A stretch of 64,000 nt of DNA from Trichaptum fuscoviolaceum (taxonomy: Eukaryota; Basidiomycota; Agaricomycetes; Hymenochaetales; Trichaptaceae), in contig CAJSYZ010000008.1 of NCBI GenBank assembly GCA_910574455.1, forward strand, positions 3,412,707 to 3,476,706, written 5' to 3'. Below are positions 1-10,754 of the stretch, piece after piece. The notes under the pieces were generated by a model. That model saw only the letters and a program-made list of their open reading frames with translations, had not been told where the DNA came from and did not search any database. Numbering within the stretch: position 1 is the first letter of the stretch; every line of letters begins with the position of its first letter. A program made the translations under genes and the position numbers.

Positions 1-391
1 ACGACTTCGCGATCGGCTCGGCCGAATGCCGGTTAGGCGTCACTTTACTCTCCCGACAAGAGTGATATGGAGGCGTATCTAGTGACGAAGGACGACCGAG
101 ATGGCAGTTAAAACTCCAATGATATGAGACTACCAACACATGTATTCAAAGTTTTATACTCGCTCTGTGTCTTCAGGACCGAAATATATGCAGAATATTC
201 AGACATTATAGTATTACGAAGTGAAATGCAGAGAAATAGCTGCAAACATCAAAATCAATCGATTGAAATGGGGAGACCTCTGTAAATGGAAACCGTCCAG
301 ACTATCTGACAGTTGTCTCACTTATGCTTATAGCTACATATTGAAGACGGCTCAGTATGTGAAAAACTGCGAGATTTGAAACCGAAGTGAC
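1..391. other. Intergenic, nothing recognised
   Basis: No exon, RNA gene or repeat was recognised here. It lies downstream of the minus-strand gene that ends at 392. Confidence 0.5.
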
Positions 392-2805
392 TTACTCGGT
401 GTGATTCAGTTTTTGATTTACCAAAGGTGAGACTGGTTTGATACTGGAGCCAGGACATGCGAATGTAGCGTTAGATGTAGAGTTTGAAGCCTTTTCTAAT
501 TCGAAGCGTTGGACCAGGGAAGTCGACGGAACGGCCCCAACTCCGGATATCATCATGCTAATGAAGAGCACAGCAAGAGCATGAACGATTAGAGTGAAAG
601 GGGAAGCAAAGCGTAGCTTTGTTGCTGAAGACGAAGAGGATCCCCCTGACCCCGAACCCGACCCAGACCCAGACCCGGATCCAGATCCCGACCCGGAACC
701 TGATCCTGAATCCGATGGTCCCCCGGCAGATGTTTTTGTAAAGCATTTCTGAAGTCATGGATGTCAGTGAAATATTTCGATATGCTCAGTGGCTATTGCC
801 CCTACCTGGAATAACTGCAGGTCTGTCGAAGCGACAGGGACCTGTGTCGAATCGTTGAATAAAGTGAAAAAGGTACCTTCTGCCCCAGCGTTTATTGAAA
901 GCCCTCCATCCAGCTCAACACATCCAACGACAGAAGCATCTGTGCCGCCACTTGCTACATCAGTCGTGGAACCGGCTTCTAGAGTCAGATTCAACGTCGC
1001 TGAAGTATCAAGGTCAAGGAATATGCTAGCCGAGACTTGGCTCTGTGCGACAGTAGTCAGACCAAGGTTGAGCTATGTATGTAGCATTGATGAGTATCGC
1101 TAAAGTAGTCTAGGAAGTGAAAGGTCACACCGAAGGAATGAGGTGCACAGTGGCCTTTGCATTCGAAGCAACTCCAGGGCTCACTGAAAGTTGCAGGTCT
1201 GGGGTCATGATGTCAACATATATAACACAACGCAGAAGCGAGAGCTATAACTCACCACCGTCCCCTGGTGTGATCGTAGCACTCGAATTGCTACCAACCT
1301 CGGGTGGGAAGATCAGTTGCAGGTCTCCAACGTGATATGCGAAGCCGAGTCCAAGCGAGGTATCGATATCAAAGTCAGCTTGCGCCTCAGCGAAGACGTT
1401 CAAGGAAGCGCCGACGGAGAAGAGTCTATAATAGAGGTGGAAACTAAGGAGGGACCGAAGAGTCAGACAGGGAGACAAGACTTACTCTGGAACACCAATG
1501 GCAAGATCGGGTATGGGAATTTGCACTAAGGCAATACGACCGGTGTCAAATTCTCCCTATTGAGAAAGGCGTCGTCAACAATGTACGGATAGTACGTTAA
1601 ATGTCAACGTGAGATTAGCTTACGACCACGTTAGTTGATAAGGTGATGGTACCACCGATGTCTGCGGTCATGTCTACATTTTCGAATAAGAACATACATA
1701 TAAGAAAAATGAAGAATGAGAGATTTACTAGTGAAGAAGGCGCCACCAGTAATGGCTGCGGGTGTCACTGTACCAACCAACGCAAAAGCGAGAGATATAG
1801 ATGCGTCCGCGCTAGCTAGCACATCGACATTGATCTCATCATTTCCATCGCTACAAGGGATAGAATGGTTGAAGACATTAAACGTAGAGTTGACTGTGAC
1901 CGTGGCTGTTGCGTTTGCCGTAAGGGACGAAGATTGCCTCGGATAGAACTCCCTATACGCTGCAAGATACGACGTCAGAGGACTCGCAAGAGCAAAAGTA
2001 GCTTCATACTCACAACGGATAGCCGAGTCATGAAACCCAAGCATCCGCTTTTCGTTTGCAGTACGGCTGAATAAAAGGGAGGGCAAAGAAGCTGGATCAG
2101 ATGAGCCAGTGAAAACAAACTTGATGGGTCCTGTCCTACACCGAAGGTCTAGCGAATGCATGATGAAGAGTGAAGTCACTCACCGCGAAGTGTCTACTTT
2201 GTCGAAGTCGGTATCTAGAGACATGACATGTACCTGAGGTTGGATACCACTTCGCCTAGTCACCCTAGATTTAACATGAGCCGGAATGTGGTGATCGTCC
2301 GATATCTCGCACTTGGCTACTCTGGCAAACGGAGCTTTTCCACACTGATAAATAATGCGATCAGTAGTTGTGCAGATCATAAAAAGATACTACCCTCAGA
2401 GGGCTTACGTTCTTGGGGAGACGGACAAGAGTATCCTCTGGACCTCCTTGGAACAGATGGTCACATTCGTTATCACCATTTGCGCAAACGATCCGGACAT
2501 CCTGAACCGAGGCATCTGGATCGCAATCGAGTACAATCCAACCAGCGGCCTCTGATATGTCGGATACCGAGTGTGGATGGCCAATCTGATAGAAGTGAAT
2601 TAGTCAGGAGGAGAAAATATTTGGAGCTTGCGTGTCGATGATGACGACTCACGATCTCTAACAGCCCAGCCATCGAATTTTGGCTTGCTGGTATTTCAAA
2701 GGAACAGGTGCCATCGATGCAAGGAGACGGCCAATCAGTAGCAGCCACTAGCTTGCTCGAAACAACAGTCAGAATGGCAGCACGTAGAAGCAAGTTAAGC
2801 CGCAT
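392..2805 (-). CDS. Secreted or surface-anchored basidiomycete protein, ten exons
   Basis: Ten exons join in phase (2653-2805, 2409-2585, 2184-2344, 1729-2135, 1624-1673, 1486-1556, 1256-1425, 1131-1198, 806-1072, 392-748) and give 626 residues. Residues 1-22 look like a signal peptide (MRLNLLL...VVSSKLVAA). The mature start has CIDGTCSFEIP, and a Cys-rich N-domain follows with AAGWIVLDCDPD, DVRIVCANGD and CGKAPFARVAK. The middle and C-terminal parts are beta-rich repeats rich in Ala, Ser and Val. I recall this domain order from uncharacterised secreted basidiomycete proteins but cannot name a function. The last exon adds a Gly-Ser dipeptide tract, then a hydrophobic stretch (LIVHALAVLFISMMISG) and a polar tail, which suggests membrane or wall attachment. 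The stop overlaps a GTAAGT that could be a donor, so the C-terminus may differ. Confidence 0.85.
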
Positions 2806-5800
2806 GATAAACCGAGTGTTGTTAAACGGAGAGTAGAGATGGAAAGCCGTTTCTACGGAGGGTTTCCTTAGGTTATGCACCTCTTATATCATCAAAATAG
2901 TAAGCGCGCTAGCTAGGATGATGAAAAGGAAATGTGTGACTGCCACGCCTGTGCATTGAGGCCCCAACTTGAAGGAAGACACGATTAGGCTGTGTATCGG
3001 CAGTTAGCCCAGCGCTCGGGTAGATACAACATGCCTTCCATGACAGTCCAACATCTGTGCGAAGATTGAAGCCAGGGTTAGTGCAGGAATGTAATTGAGC
3101 GAGGTTCCGTCAGCTACATAGAATGCATCGGTTGCAAAAATCGCCGCGCTCAGCGACAATCGAGGGTGATTGTGAGGGCTAAAGTCAACTCTAAGCGCTG
3201 GCCTGTCAAATGAAGATACGGAACCACGTACAATAAAGCTTTGAGTACACGATTCCAGACCCGAATTTATTGTCGTCGTGGGTCTGAGTGTTTTGTTCGA
3301 GTTTCGAAGATGATCTGCGGTTTACGAGAGCGTGTTTTCAGACTTCAAGTTGCGGCACCTCGCATGAAGACGATCAGCCAATGTACGCAGATTCACAAGT
3401 GTAACTGAAAAAAGAGCACGCTCACCAATCGTTCGGACTACGGTTTTAGGGCCTTTGAACTTCAAGCTTCTCAGGTGTTAACATGGCACCGGTCTTCGAT
3501 AAAAGGCTTCCCGCACCCCTCAGGGGAAGACAACACAGTAAGGCGCCTAAACATAATGACTTCCAGGTGTTGAGGAGACGCCCATGTGTCCGAAAGCGGA
3601 ACTTAAGCCTGCGGCTTGCGAGCGCGAACTTTCACTTATAAGAACAGCACAGACACTCAGTTGTCACCAGGATGTGATGCTGTGGGTAGCAACGAGCCTC
3701 GGCGACGTTACCAATAAGGCTGTAGTGATTGAAAGAACTCAAAGCAAATATCTGCCGAACGGAAACTTCGAGGTGCCGCGAACTTCAACTTAAGGAAAAC
3801 GTGTGCTACTAGTACATATCGCAATTTGGCACTGCTCATCAAGCTGAGTAAAGGTGATCCTGAGCCTGAAGTTAGCGTTCATTGTCCCAGAGAGGCAGCA
3901 AGAGAAAAATACCGGAACTTAGTTCCCAGTGCAAGATATCATCCACCGTTAGATAGATGTATAGTTGCAACGCACTCCCACGTTTTGTCGGTCACTACCA
4001 TGAAGTAATCGTCATAGTGCGACATACATTCATGTTCCCGCCAGCAGCAATATCGCACGAAGGTTACGTCTCTCCTAGGATCAAAGTGGTACCGTAGCAG
4101 GGAAGAATCGCCAGTGCTTTGTACCGGACTGGAAGCGCTGGAATGTTCGCACGCGGACACCAGCTACATCCGATGTTCTGCATGACTCGGAGATGCTTGT
4201 CTCAAGGCCTGAAATAGATACGAATTGATGCATCGTATGTACGGCATCGTGGGCTGGGGTACTTGAATGTCTGAGGAAAGACTATAGTGTCGAAGTTGAA
4301 GGTATACATGAGAACTCACCTTCAAGATCAGAGCCATGTCAAGCTGAGCATTAATAGCTCATTTTTTCTGTCTCAAGATCTCATACTAGTTCCCACTTGA
4401 ACCTCGTCATCTCGGGTGGGTTACTGGGTGAATAACAGGAGTCCAGGACACACGGGTCGAGGTCCTTGGGAGTATTGCATCCAGAAGCTAGCTTAAATTG
4501 ATAAGATATGTTGGCAAGAGACATGCCTATGCTGAAAAGTAAAATTCGACATTGCGAAAATGTCGAACAGGCAGAAGTTTTGGCAATCCATTGAAGGAGC
4601 AGTGCAGTGCCAGTGGTGACTCGGAGCCGACGGTGGCCCGGCGGCAACTTCGAAGGTGTTTGGCTTTGTTTGGCTTTAGCCTTCAACTTGAACTTGATTG
4701 CTTTTTTTCTTTTCAAGTTCTTGCTTACACTTCGCAACTCATATATTGCCCGGAAATCTCTAAGAGGTAGTCAGAGAAAGCGAGATTGGATGACAAGAAT
4801 CAGTGACAGCCGTCTTGTCGGCTCAAGCCGAACAAATTCACGGGCACTCAACTTCAAGTTGCGCGAGGATCTCACCCTTCTGCTTTACGTCTACGATCTA
4901 CTACCTAGCGATTCTGGAGCTTCAGTATATAGCTCATGGGACTTTTGAAGTGACAATGTATATGGCTTGACGCAAACTTTCACAAATCTGTGGGGAATGT
5001 TTCATGCGCTCCAGAAATTGACTATGGGCCATGGGCTGTTATGTCCACTTTACGAATTGAGGTCTATTCCTCTTCAGCCGTGAGTATCCAGATTTGGTTC
5101 TGTACATGTATGTAAACCTGAAATGTGCTGCATTTATTTGATAAACAGAATAGGCGCGTGGTTTCTCCCAGAGTCTCATCTATCCCAACGGTCGCATTAT
5201 CAAGGAGGATAAGACTCACACTGGTCAACGATGATGAGCATTTGAAGGTGTCATCAGCCCATCCATGCGAAGATCACGCAGGGCTCTGAGCACATAGGTC
5301 GAGCTTAAATGAGAGGCTCGGGACAGCACACTGAACTCATCAACATTCCAACTCTTCCTGAAATCTATGACGAAGGATGGACTGATGAAGAATAGTCACC
5401 GTACGGAGGCTTGCGAGTACGACTGGTTCATAGGAAAGTCATCGCGTCTTCTGACATGCACCAGACCACTATTTCTGTTCGAACCCAGAGCGGGATTTTA
5501 ACGTCACCTGGGGCGAGCGTACGGAATACTCAAAACATGGAAGATTACCATCTATAGCATCGCGGAGTAGTACATCGCTCTGCTCCTCCGTTGGTTATCT
5601 CGTAAGGAAAACATGATAAGTCGTTCCGTTGACCACTAAGTGCCTGCCGGAAGAGGCGCGGATTGCGTATACAACCGTGACGGGCGGTATACAGTGTTGC
5701 GTTCAAGGATTGCCCGGTAATCGAGGATATCATTTCTCCCTTTACTGGAGTGCAAGTCCGCGAAGGAGCATCGTTGTTGAGGGAGGAACATGTGCGGTCT

Positions 5801-5896
5801 TGCGGAGGACGACTTTAAGGGGTAATGCTCCCGCGAAAAATACAGAATTCTAGTCTTTCGAAGAATAATCTTGCCACACATTTCGTGCGTGTACAA
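2806..5896. other. Long intergenic stretch with degenerate repeats
   Basis: About 3 kb with no gene I can support; the short open frames have no family character and no consistent splice structure. A possible MITE at 3340-3790 is listed separately. Around 4650-4700 there is a GCCTTCAACTT-type motif that recurs near 13830, suggesting relics of one dispersed repeat. Confidence 0.4.
3340..3790. repeat. Possible MITE with imperfect terminal inverted repeats
   Basis: The left end carries ACTTCAAGTTGCGGCACCTC (about 3341-3360). The right end carries GAGGTGCCGCGAACTTCAAC (about 3769-3788), which on the other strand reads as nearly the same sequence. The spacing of about 450 bp fits a MITE. No clear target duplication was found. 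Confidence 0.35.
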
Positions 5897-5990
5897 ATAA
5901 GAATTGGAAATCCCCTGGCTTGTCCTGGGGACATGCTGATCATAATTCCGTGGGAACTGCTACTTGGTCCGAGGTTTCTCCGCACCAGTC
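5897..5990 (+). repeat. Dispersed 90-bp repeat upstream of glucan synthase copy A
   Basis: This stretch, containing TGATCATAATTCCGTGGGAA, matches the reverse complement of about 53215-53300 base for base over most of its length. In both places it is followed, in the same orientation, by a minisatellite and then glucan synthase sequence. It is probably part of the duplicated upstream region of that gene. Confidence 0.8.
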
Positions 5991-6300
5991 GCTGGACCCT
6001 GGTCGCTAAGTCGCTGGACCCTGGTCGCTAAGTCGCTGGACCCTGGTCGCTGAGTCGCTGTACCCTGGTCGCTGGTCGCTCAGACGCTGGTCCCGGGTCG
6101 CTCAGACGCTGGTCCCGGGTCGCTCAGACGCTGGTCCCGGGTCGCTCAGAGGCTGGTCCCGGGTCGCTCAGACACTGGTCCCGGGTCGCTCAGACGCTGG
6201 TCCCGGGTCGCTCAGACGCTGGTCCCGGGTCGCTGACGCTGGTCGCTAATCCACAGACGCTAGTCGCTAAGTCCCACAGACGCTGGTCGCTAGTCGCTAA
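5991..6300 (+). repeat. Minisatellite, about 22-bp units
   Basis: Two tandem blocks. The first has about three units around GTCGCTGGACCCTGGTCGCT. The second has seven units around CGCTCAGACGCTGGTCCCGG with few changes. A looser tail with GACGCTGGTCGCTAA variants follows. The low divergence of the second block suggests recent expansion. Confidence 0.95.
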
Positions 6301-6394
6301 GTCCAAAGGTCCCTAGGAAACAAGTCCAAGTAGTCACTAGAATAAGTATGTAAGTCCCAGAAATTCCGGGTAACTCACGTCTCATTAAATTACT

Positions 6395-6460
6395 TTTCAT
6401 CAGCTATTCACAGCTCTCCAATCACTCCAACTTCCGCCTATGTACTTCGTTCATCAATGT
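6395..6460 (+). repeat. Left copy of direct repeat flanking glucan synthase copy A
   Basis: Contains CAGCTCTCCAATCACTCCAA and continues into CCGCCTATG. A close relative lies at about 7645-7710, beyond the glucan synthase fragment, in the same orientation. Confidence 0.65.
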
Positions 6461-6472
6461 CTGCCTCGGCTC

Positions 6473-7330
6473 CAGCACAGAGGCTGCTTTTTCGTCTTGT
6501 TTCTCTGTTTGCGCCGTTTGACACATACACTTTGCGAGACTCGCTGTCATCGTTCTTCAACAACGGCAACGCGCCGTTCCAGGGACGCTTGAATAGTATC
6601 ACGATGGATCCGTTTAGCTTCAAGCTGCTTGTGCCTGAGGCGGAGTGTCCCTCCGCAGTTGATGAAGTTCAGGCCAGGCCACGATGCTCGTATACAGCCG
6701 GAGTTGGGCGATGCGAACGCAACAACGGTCGATATCAGCTTGGAATTCAACATCCCGATGAACTGTGTCCAGGTGACGGCGAGCATCTCGTTCAACGTCT
6801 CAAGCTCGGGCAAAGGTGGAAGCCCCTCGATCACCACCATGAACTGCGGAGCGGTTGCAAACCCCGATCCTGCGACGATTTCGGGCGCTGGGACTAGCTC
6901 GCGGGTGTGGAATGCGACACTGACGGGCATGACGGACAGTACTTCCTCAACGAACGCACGCGACCATCTCCTTGTGCACAAGGGCTCCGCCCGCAATCCC
7001 ATGGTCTTCCCCTCCGTGGACTATGACAACGATGCGTTCGCGTTCGACTTGGGCTCTGGGAAATACGCGTTCATACACCAGGCGCTGGGCGCGGATATGT
7101 TCAGGTACTCGTGGAAGTACGGACAGAACCGGACGACATGGGCTGCATATGAGGGTGTGACGAGCGACTGGTCTGCTGCATCAGCCTATACTATTGTGCA
7201 TGCGGACAGGAATTTTGCTCACCAGCGCCGTGTCCCTCACATCCTCGCCCATGGTCCGCTCAATACGTGGGGTTTCAACAGAGGAGTGAACTTCCTGATG
7301 CACAATACAGTTGACGGACGCTGCGGGTGC
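6473..7330 (+). pseudogene. Alpha-1,3-glucan synthase fragment, copy A
   Basis: The translation matches the part of fungal alpha-1,3-glucan synthases that follows the amylase-like domain: LFAPFDTYTL, DSLSSFFNN, RFRPGHDAR-like, DANATTVDISLEFN, ADMFRYSWKYGQN, RRVPH and the GFNRGV region. These enzymes polymerise cell-wall alpha-1,3-glucan and normally exceed 2,000 residues; only about 280 are here. Neither the amylase domain nor the glycosyltransferase domain is present. Against copy B there is an 8-nt deletion near 6650 that shifts the frame, and a deletion after YEGVTS. Similarity stops after the codons for VDGR. It is a truncated, shifted gene copy and not expected to be functional. Confidence 0.85.
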
Positions 7331-10300
7331 GCTATGTCAACTGGAGAGCCGGAGTTCTCCTACAGCCCACCTGACTACGACCCAACCCAAGATGGATCCC
7401 AGACCAACGGGATAGTAAGTATCTTTGCGGAAACCGACGCCATTCGAGATCTTTATTCGTCCAATGAGAAGTCATCCGAAGGACAACCCCATATGTCATT
7501 GATATTATCAGCTACCGAGCCAAGTGCTAGTACTTGCCATTGCTTGGGATGTTAGCGTCCGGGTAACCTGACATGGTGTGTGCTACCTATTCTCCCCTTT
7601 CTCTTTGCTCACGTCGCATCACTCCCAAGGAACTTTGCAACGACAAACTCATCAGCCATTTACAGCTCTCCAACCACTCCAACTCCGCCTATACTTCGCC
7701 CATCGTGTTCCAGCCATGCCATTCAGGCTCTCTGCTTCGTCACTATCTGCATCATTTGACTCGAGTGGTGTGCTCGACACTACCTTTCATTCGACCTTTG
7801 AACCTCAATAGAAAGTACCCCTGTTCCTCGACAGCCTGTTTTCGCCGCCCGTGCCACCCGATCAGTGGCCGGACCAGCCCAGTATTCGCTATTCAAGCAC
7901 CCCAATCCCAAAACGTCCGCCTAGTTCTTGTGCTACTCGTCGACTGATTCGCCTCCTTCGACGATTCTGCGCACAGGGTGTTGCTTCCGATGCACCCCGG
8001 ACAACCCTCCATCGATCTGACCATCATCGATCTACGCCTTTGCATCCGCCGCGCCAGCATATCCTCCGAAACGATTGTTGAGGACGCTCACTTACAGGGT
8101 AATTAGAGTTGGCATCGTCTACTTGACATTGCCAGTATAGCAGAGGCTTTTTCATTACATCGTAGGTACCTTTTCTTCGACGCTCGATCGTTCACTGAAC
8201 TTCAGAGTTAGGATGTACGCCTTGGGTCCATTAGTTTGGACGGCAGGTCCCCTTCCGAAAACGTAAGCATATTCTTCTTCCATCTGTTCTTGAATGCCAT
8301 TCTCACCCTCAATTTCAGTGTAGGAAGTTGCCACCCATTTTCCTGGGTCCAATCTTGAGTCCAATCTCTTAAGTAGCAAACCACTTCTGAGAATGTGAGC
8401 ATTTACACTCTTATTTGCTTGCTACCTTTCTCACCCTCAGTCTGGTAAGTTTGCCATCCAGTCTTCAACAACCATTCTGGTGCAGTTACTGAAGCACCCG
8501 AGTTTGCGTCCACTGAGCGACCTCGTTGATCAACCGCTTTCGCCTCGACAGTTTCCTCGGCTTACTGACATTCGCCTGTCAGCGACCTACGATACATATG
8601 ACCTGTCGGGCTAGCGCCAAACACACCCTTGCTTGTCAGTCACAAGGATACTAGCGAGCGTCGTGTCAAGTCCCGTGATGCACGACATTTGCTACTTGCT
8701 GCCCCTATTCAAGATTGTATGTCCACCTTTCTATTGTTTAACGTATACATCCTGATTTCTCGTAACAGTGATCGAAAGGGACCCATTCCAGCAGTTCTCA
8801 GCAGCCAAGAAAGCAAAGTACCGAAGAAGTCATCAAGAGTAGAGCCACCCTGTCCTGAGGTCCCATGAGTCTTGAGTAGTCAATCGACCCTCTCAGCCAC
8901 TCCCTGTGGTACCTTGTCAACAGCAGCACCGTGCACAGTCCTGCTGGGGGGATTGCCTAGGCCAGGCATTTCCTCATCAGCGGCAGATCTAGGCCAGATT
9001 TAATGCTGCAAGGTTTGACTTGACAGACTGCGCCCAGGCCAGGCTCAGTCTCGTCGGTGTCAAGGTTGCCCAGGAAGCACACATGTTCTCGAGCTTGCAA
9101 TTTCAGCTTTCCACATAACAATTCCACTGAAGACTGCAATGACGACCACCACTCCTGGACATTCTGTTCTTTGCCACTCTTGCCTAGCTCTGTAGGATAC
9201 TTTACTCGCTTTACTTCTGTAGTCCTTTCCCTCTCACCTAGGGACCTTGGGATAGCTCTAGCTCTGGAAAGCAGCCTAAATTGAGTCTTGCTCTGAGTCA
9301 ATCCATCTTTTCTTCTGTCATATAACCGGACTTGTCTCATTCTAATGTGCAGCTGGGTGATGTTTGATAGTCAAGGAGTTTTGTGACCTACCATATGCAT
9401 GAAGAGTGGCTGGTTATCACGGCTTCGACCTATTAGAATTAGAATATATACTCTATCTGTTGTAACAAAATCTTTGCTGCTGTGTTAAGTATTGGACCAA
9501 TTCCTGGTCACCTACAAGACCGTTCAATATCAAGAATTTTTCTCTGTCTCTTCTGCTAAGTACAGAAATTGAATACATTGTATGACAGAAATACCCACCT
9601 CTGTTGGTGGGTTCAACACTATCAATAAATTTCATTCACATGTCCCAACCAAGACACCCCTTCGTCCTTGCAAACCCTAGCCCACACTTGCCCTCGGCCA
9701 CGTCTACGCACATGCCCCAACAGAACACAAGTCCAGATCACAAGGGTCCCAAGTAAAGCCAGGGAGCTTGCCACCACGGTGGCCCATATTGCAATGGGTC
9801 AAGGAACGCTAATTATCTCAAATAGGGGCATCGCGAGATCTCGGACAGTCGGAGCACTCTGGAGTCTGAAAACCAAACTGGACCTGAGCCAAACACGCTT
9901 AGCCAGACTCGTGATACATCTTTTACACGATCCGTACTAGTGCCCGTCCATTCATCAAATCTGAAATTCGTATTCTCATCTATCATAAGAGGCCTCGAGT
10001 AGAAGACTATGATTTACTAATTCGAACTCAGATAAGCATAGTAAGTGCCAGCGAGGGCCCTGATTAGTCCATTCAGTGACCCAGTCAGTCTCAAATGCTG
10101 GTCTGGAAGAGGTGCGCCCTTGTGTTTGCTGAAGTTAATTGATGGATGGGTTTTTTCATCCTCCACCGATTTTCGATTATCCACTAAACCTGCTTTCTTC
10201 ATACCCCCTCCGTCCACATGAATCATTCCAGCCCAGTAGACTCGAAAACTTCGGAATTATACGTTTACATACATAATATTGACGAATGGTCTCGAGTTAA

Positions 10301-10754
10301 GTCGTTTTACAAATTCGGGTGCTCATCAGATTGATAGAACCTCCCGGCCGCTATTCTTCAGACTATGGTCATCGTTCTAGAGAATTGTCGATTACGTTTG
10401 AACCGGCCTTTGGGCGTACTCGGAGCCCTTAGCGTACACCGTTCGGATACCTCCTTTAATGATGCGAACGAGGAGTTCAATGATGCGAAATTGAAGCCCA
10501 AGTATCTACGATTGGCTGATATGATGATAATTGCTAGCTCCTCAAATTTCTTCCAATTCATCGTCATGACTCATATTCACTATCGATGGAGGCCTTGTCC
10601 ACATTGCTCAATATAGATGCCACTAGTGCCTCGAGATGCTAACCAACCTCAGTCGTGCTGCTATAAGATGTAGAGACTTATATTTCATGAAGTACGGATC
10701 AGAACCCCCCCCCCTTTCCCTAAGTGATTTCTTCTGTGACTGATATTCCCCGTG
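7331..10754. other. Degenerate repeat region, no supported gene
   Basis: The direct repeat partner of 6395-6460 lies at about 7645-7710. It is followed at 7715-8150 by what looks like a decayed coding relic, with pieces such as LDTTFHSTFEP and YLFFDARSFTELQ in shifting frames. Two similar T/C-rich segments near 8250-8330 and 8395-8460 look like an old tandem duplication. 8500-10754 shows only short unrelated open frames. The P450 promoter should lie in the last few hundred bases. Confidence 0.4.
7645..7710 (+). repeat. Right copy of direct repeat flanking glucan synthase copy A
   Basis: Contains CAGCTCTCCAACCACTCCAA followed by CTCCGCCTATACTTCG, closely matching 6395-6460. The two copies bracket the glucan synthase fragment. 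Confidence 0.65.

Noticed and set aside
640..720. Asp-Pro dipeptide repeat frame on the plus strand
   Set aside because: It is the antisense of the Gly-Ser linker in the minus-strand gene, whose ten exons close in phase.
4381..4948. Lys-rich minus-strand frame and its plus-strand partner
   Set aside because: The KLKLKAK-like run reflects the AACTT repeat, which also produces such a frame at 13.8 kb.
5990..6300. CRISPR-like array
   Set aside because: Units are directly adjacent with no unique spacers, in a eukaryotic genome; it is a minisatellite.
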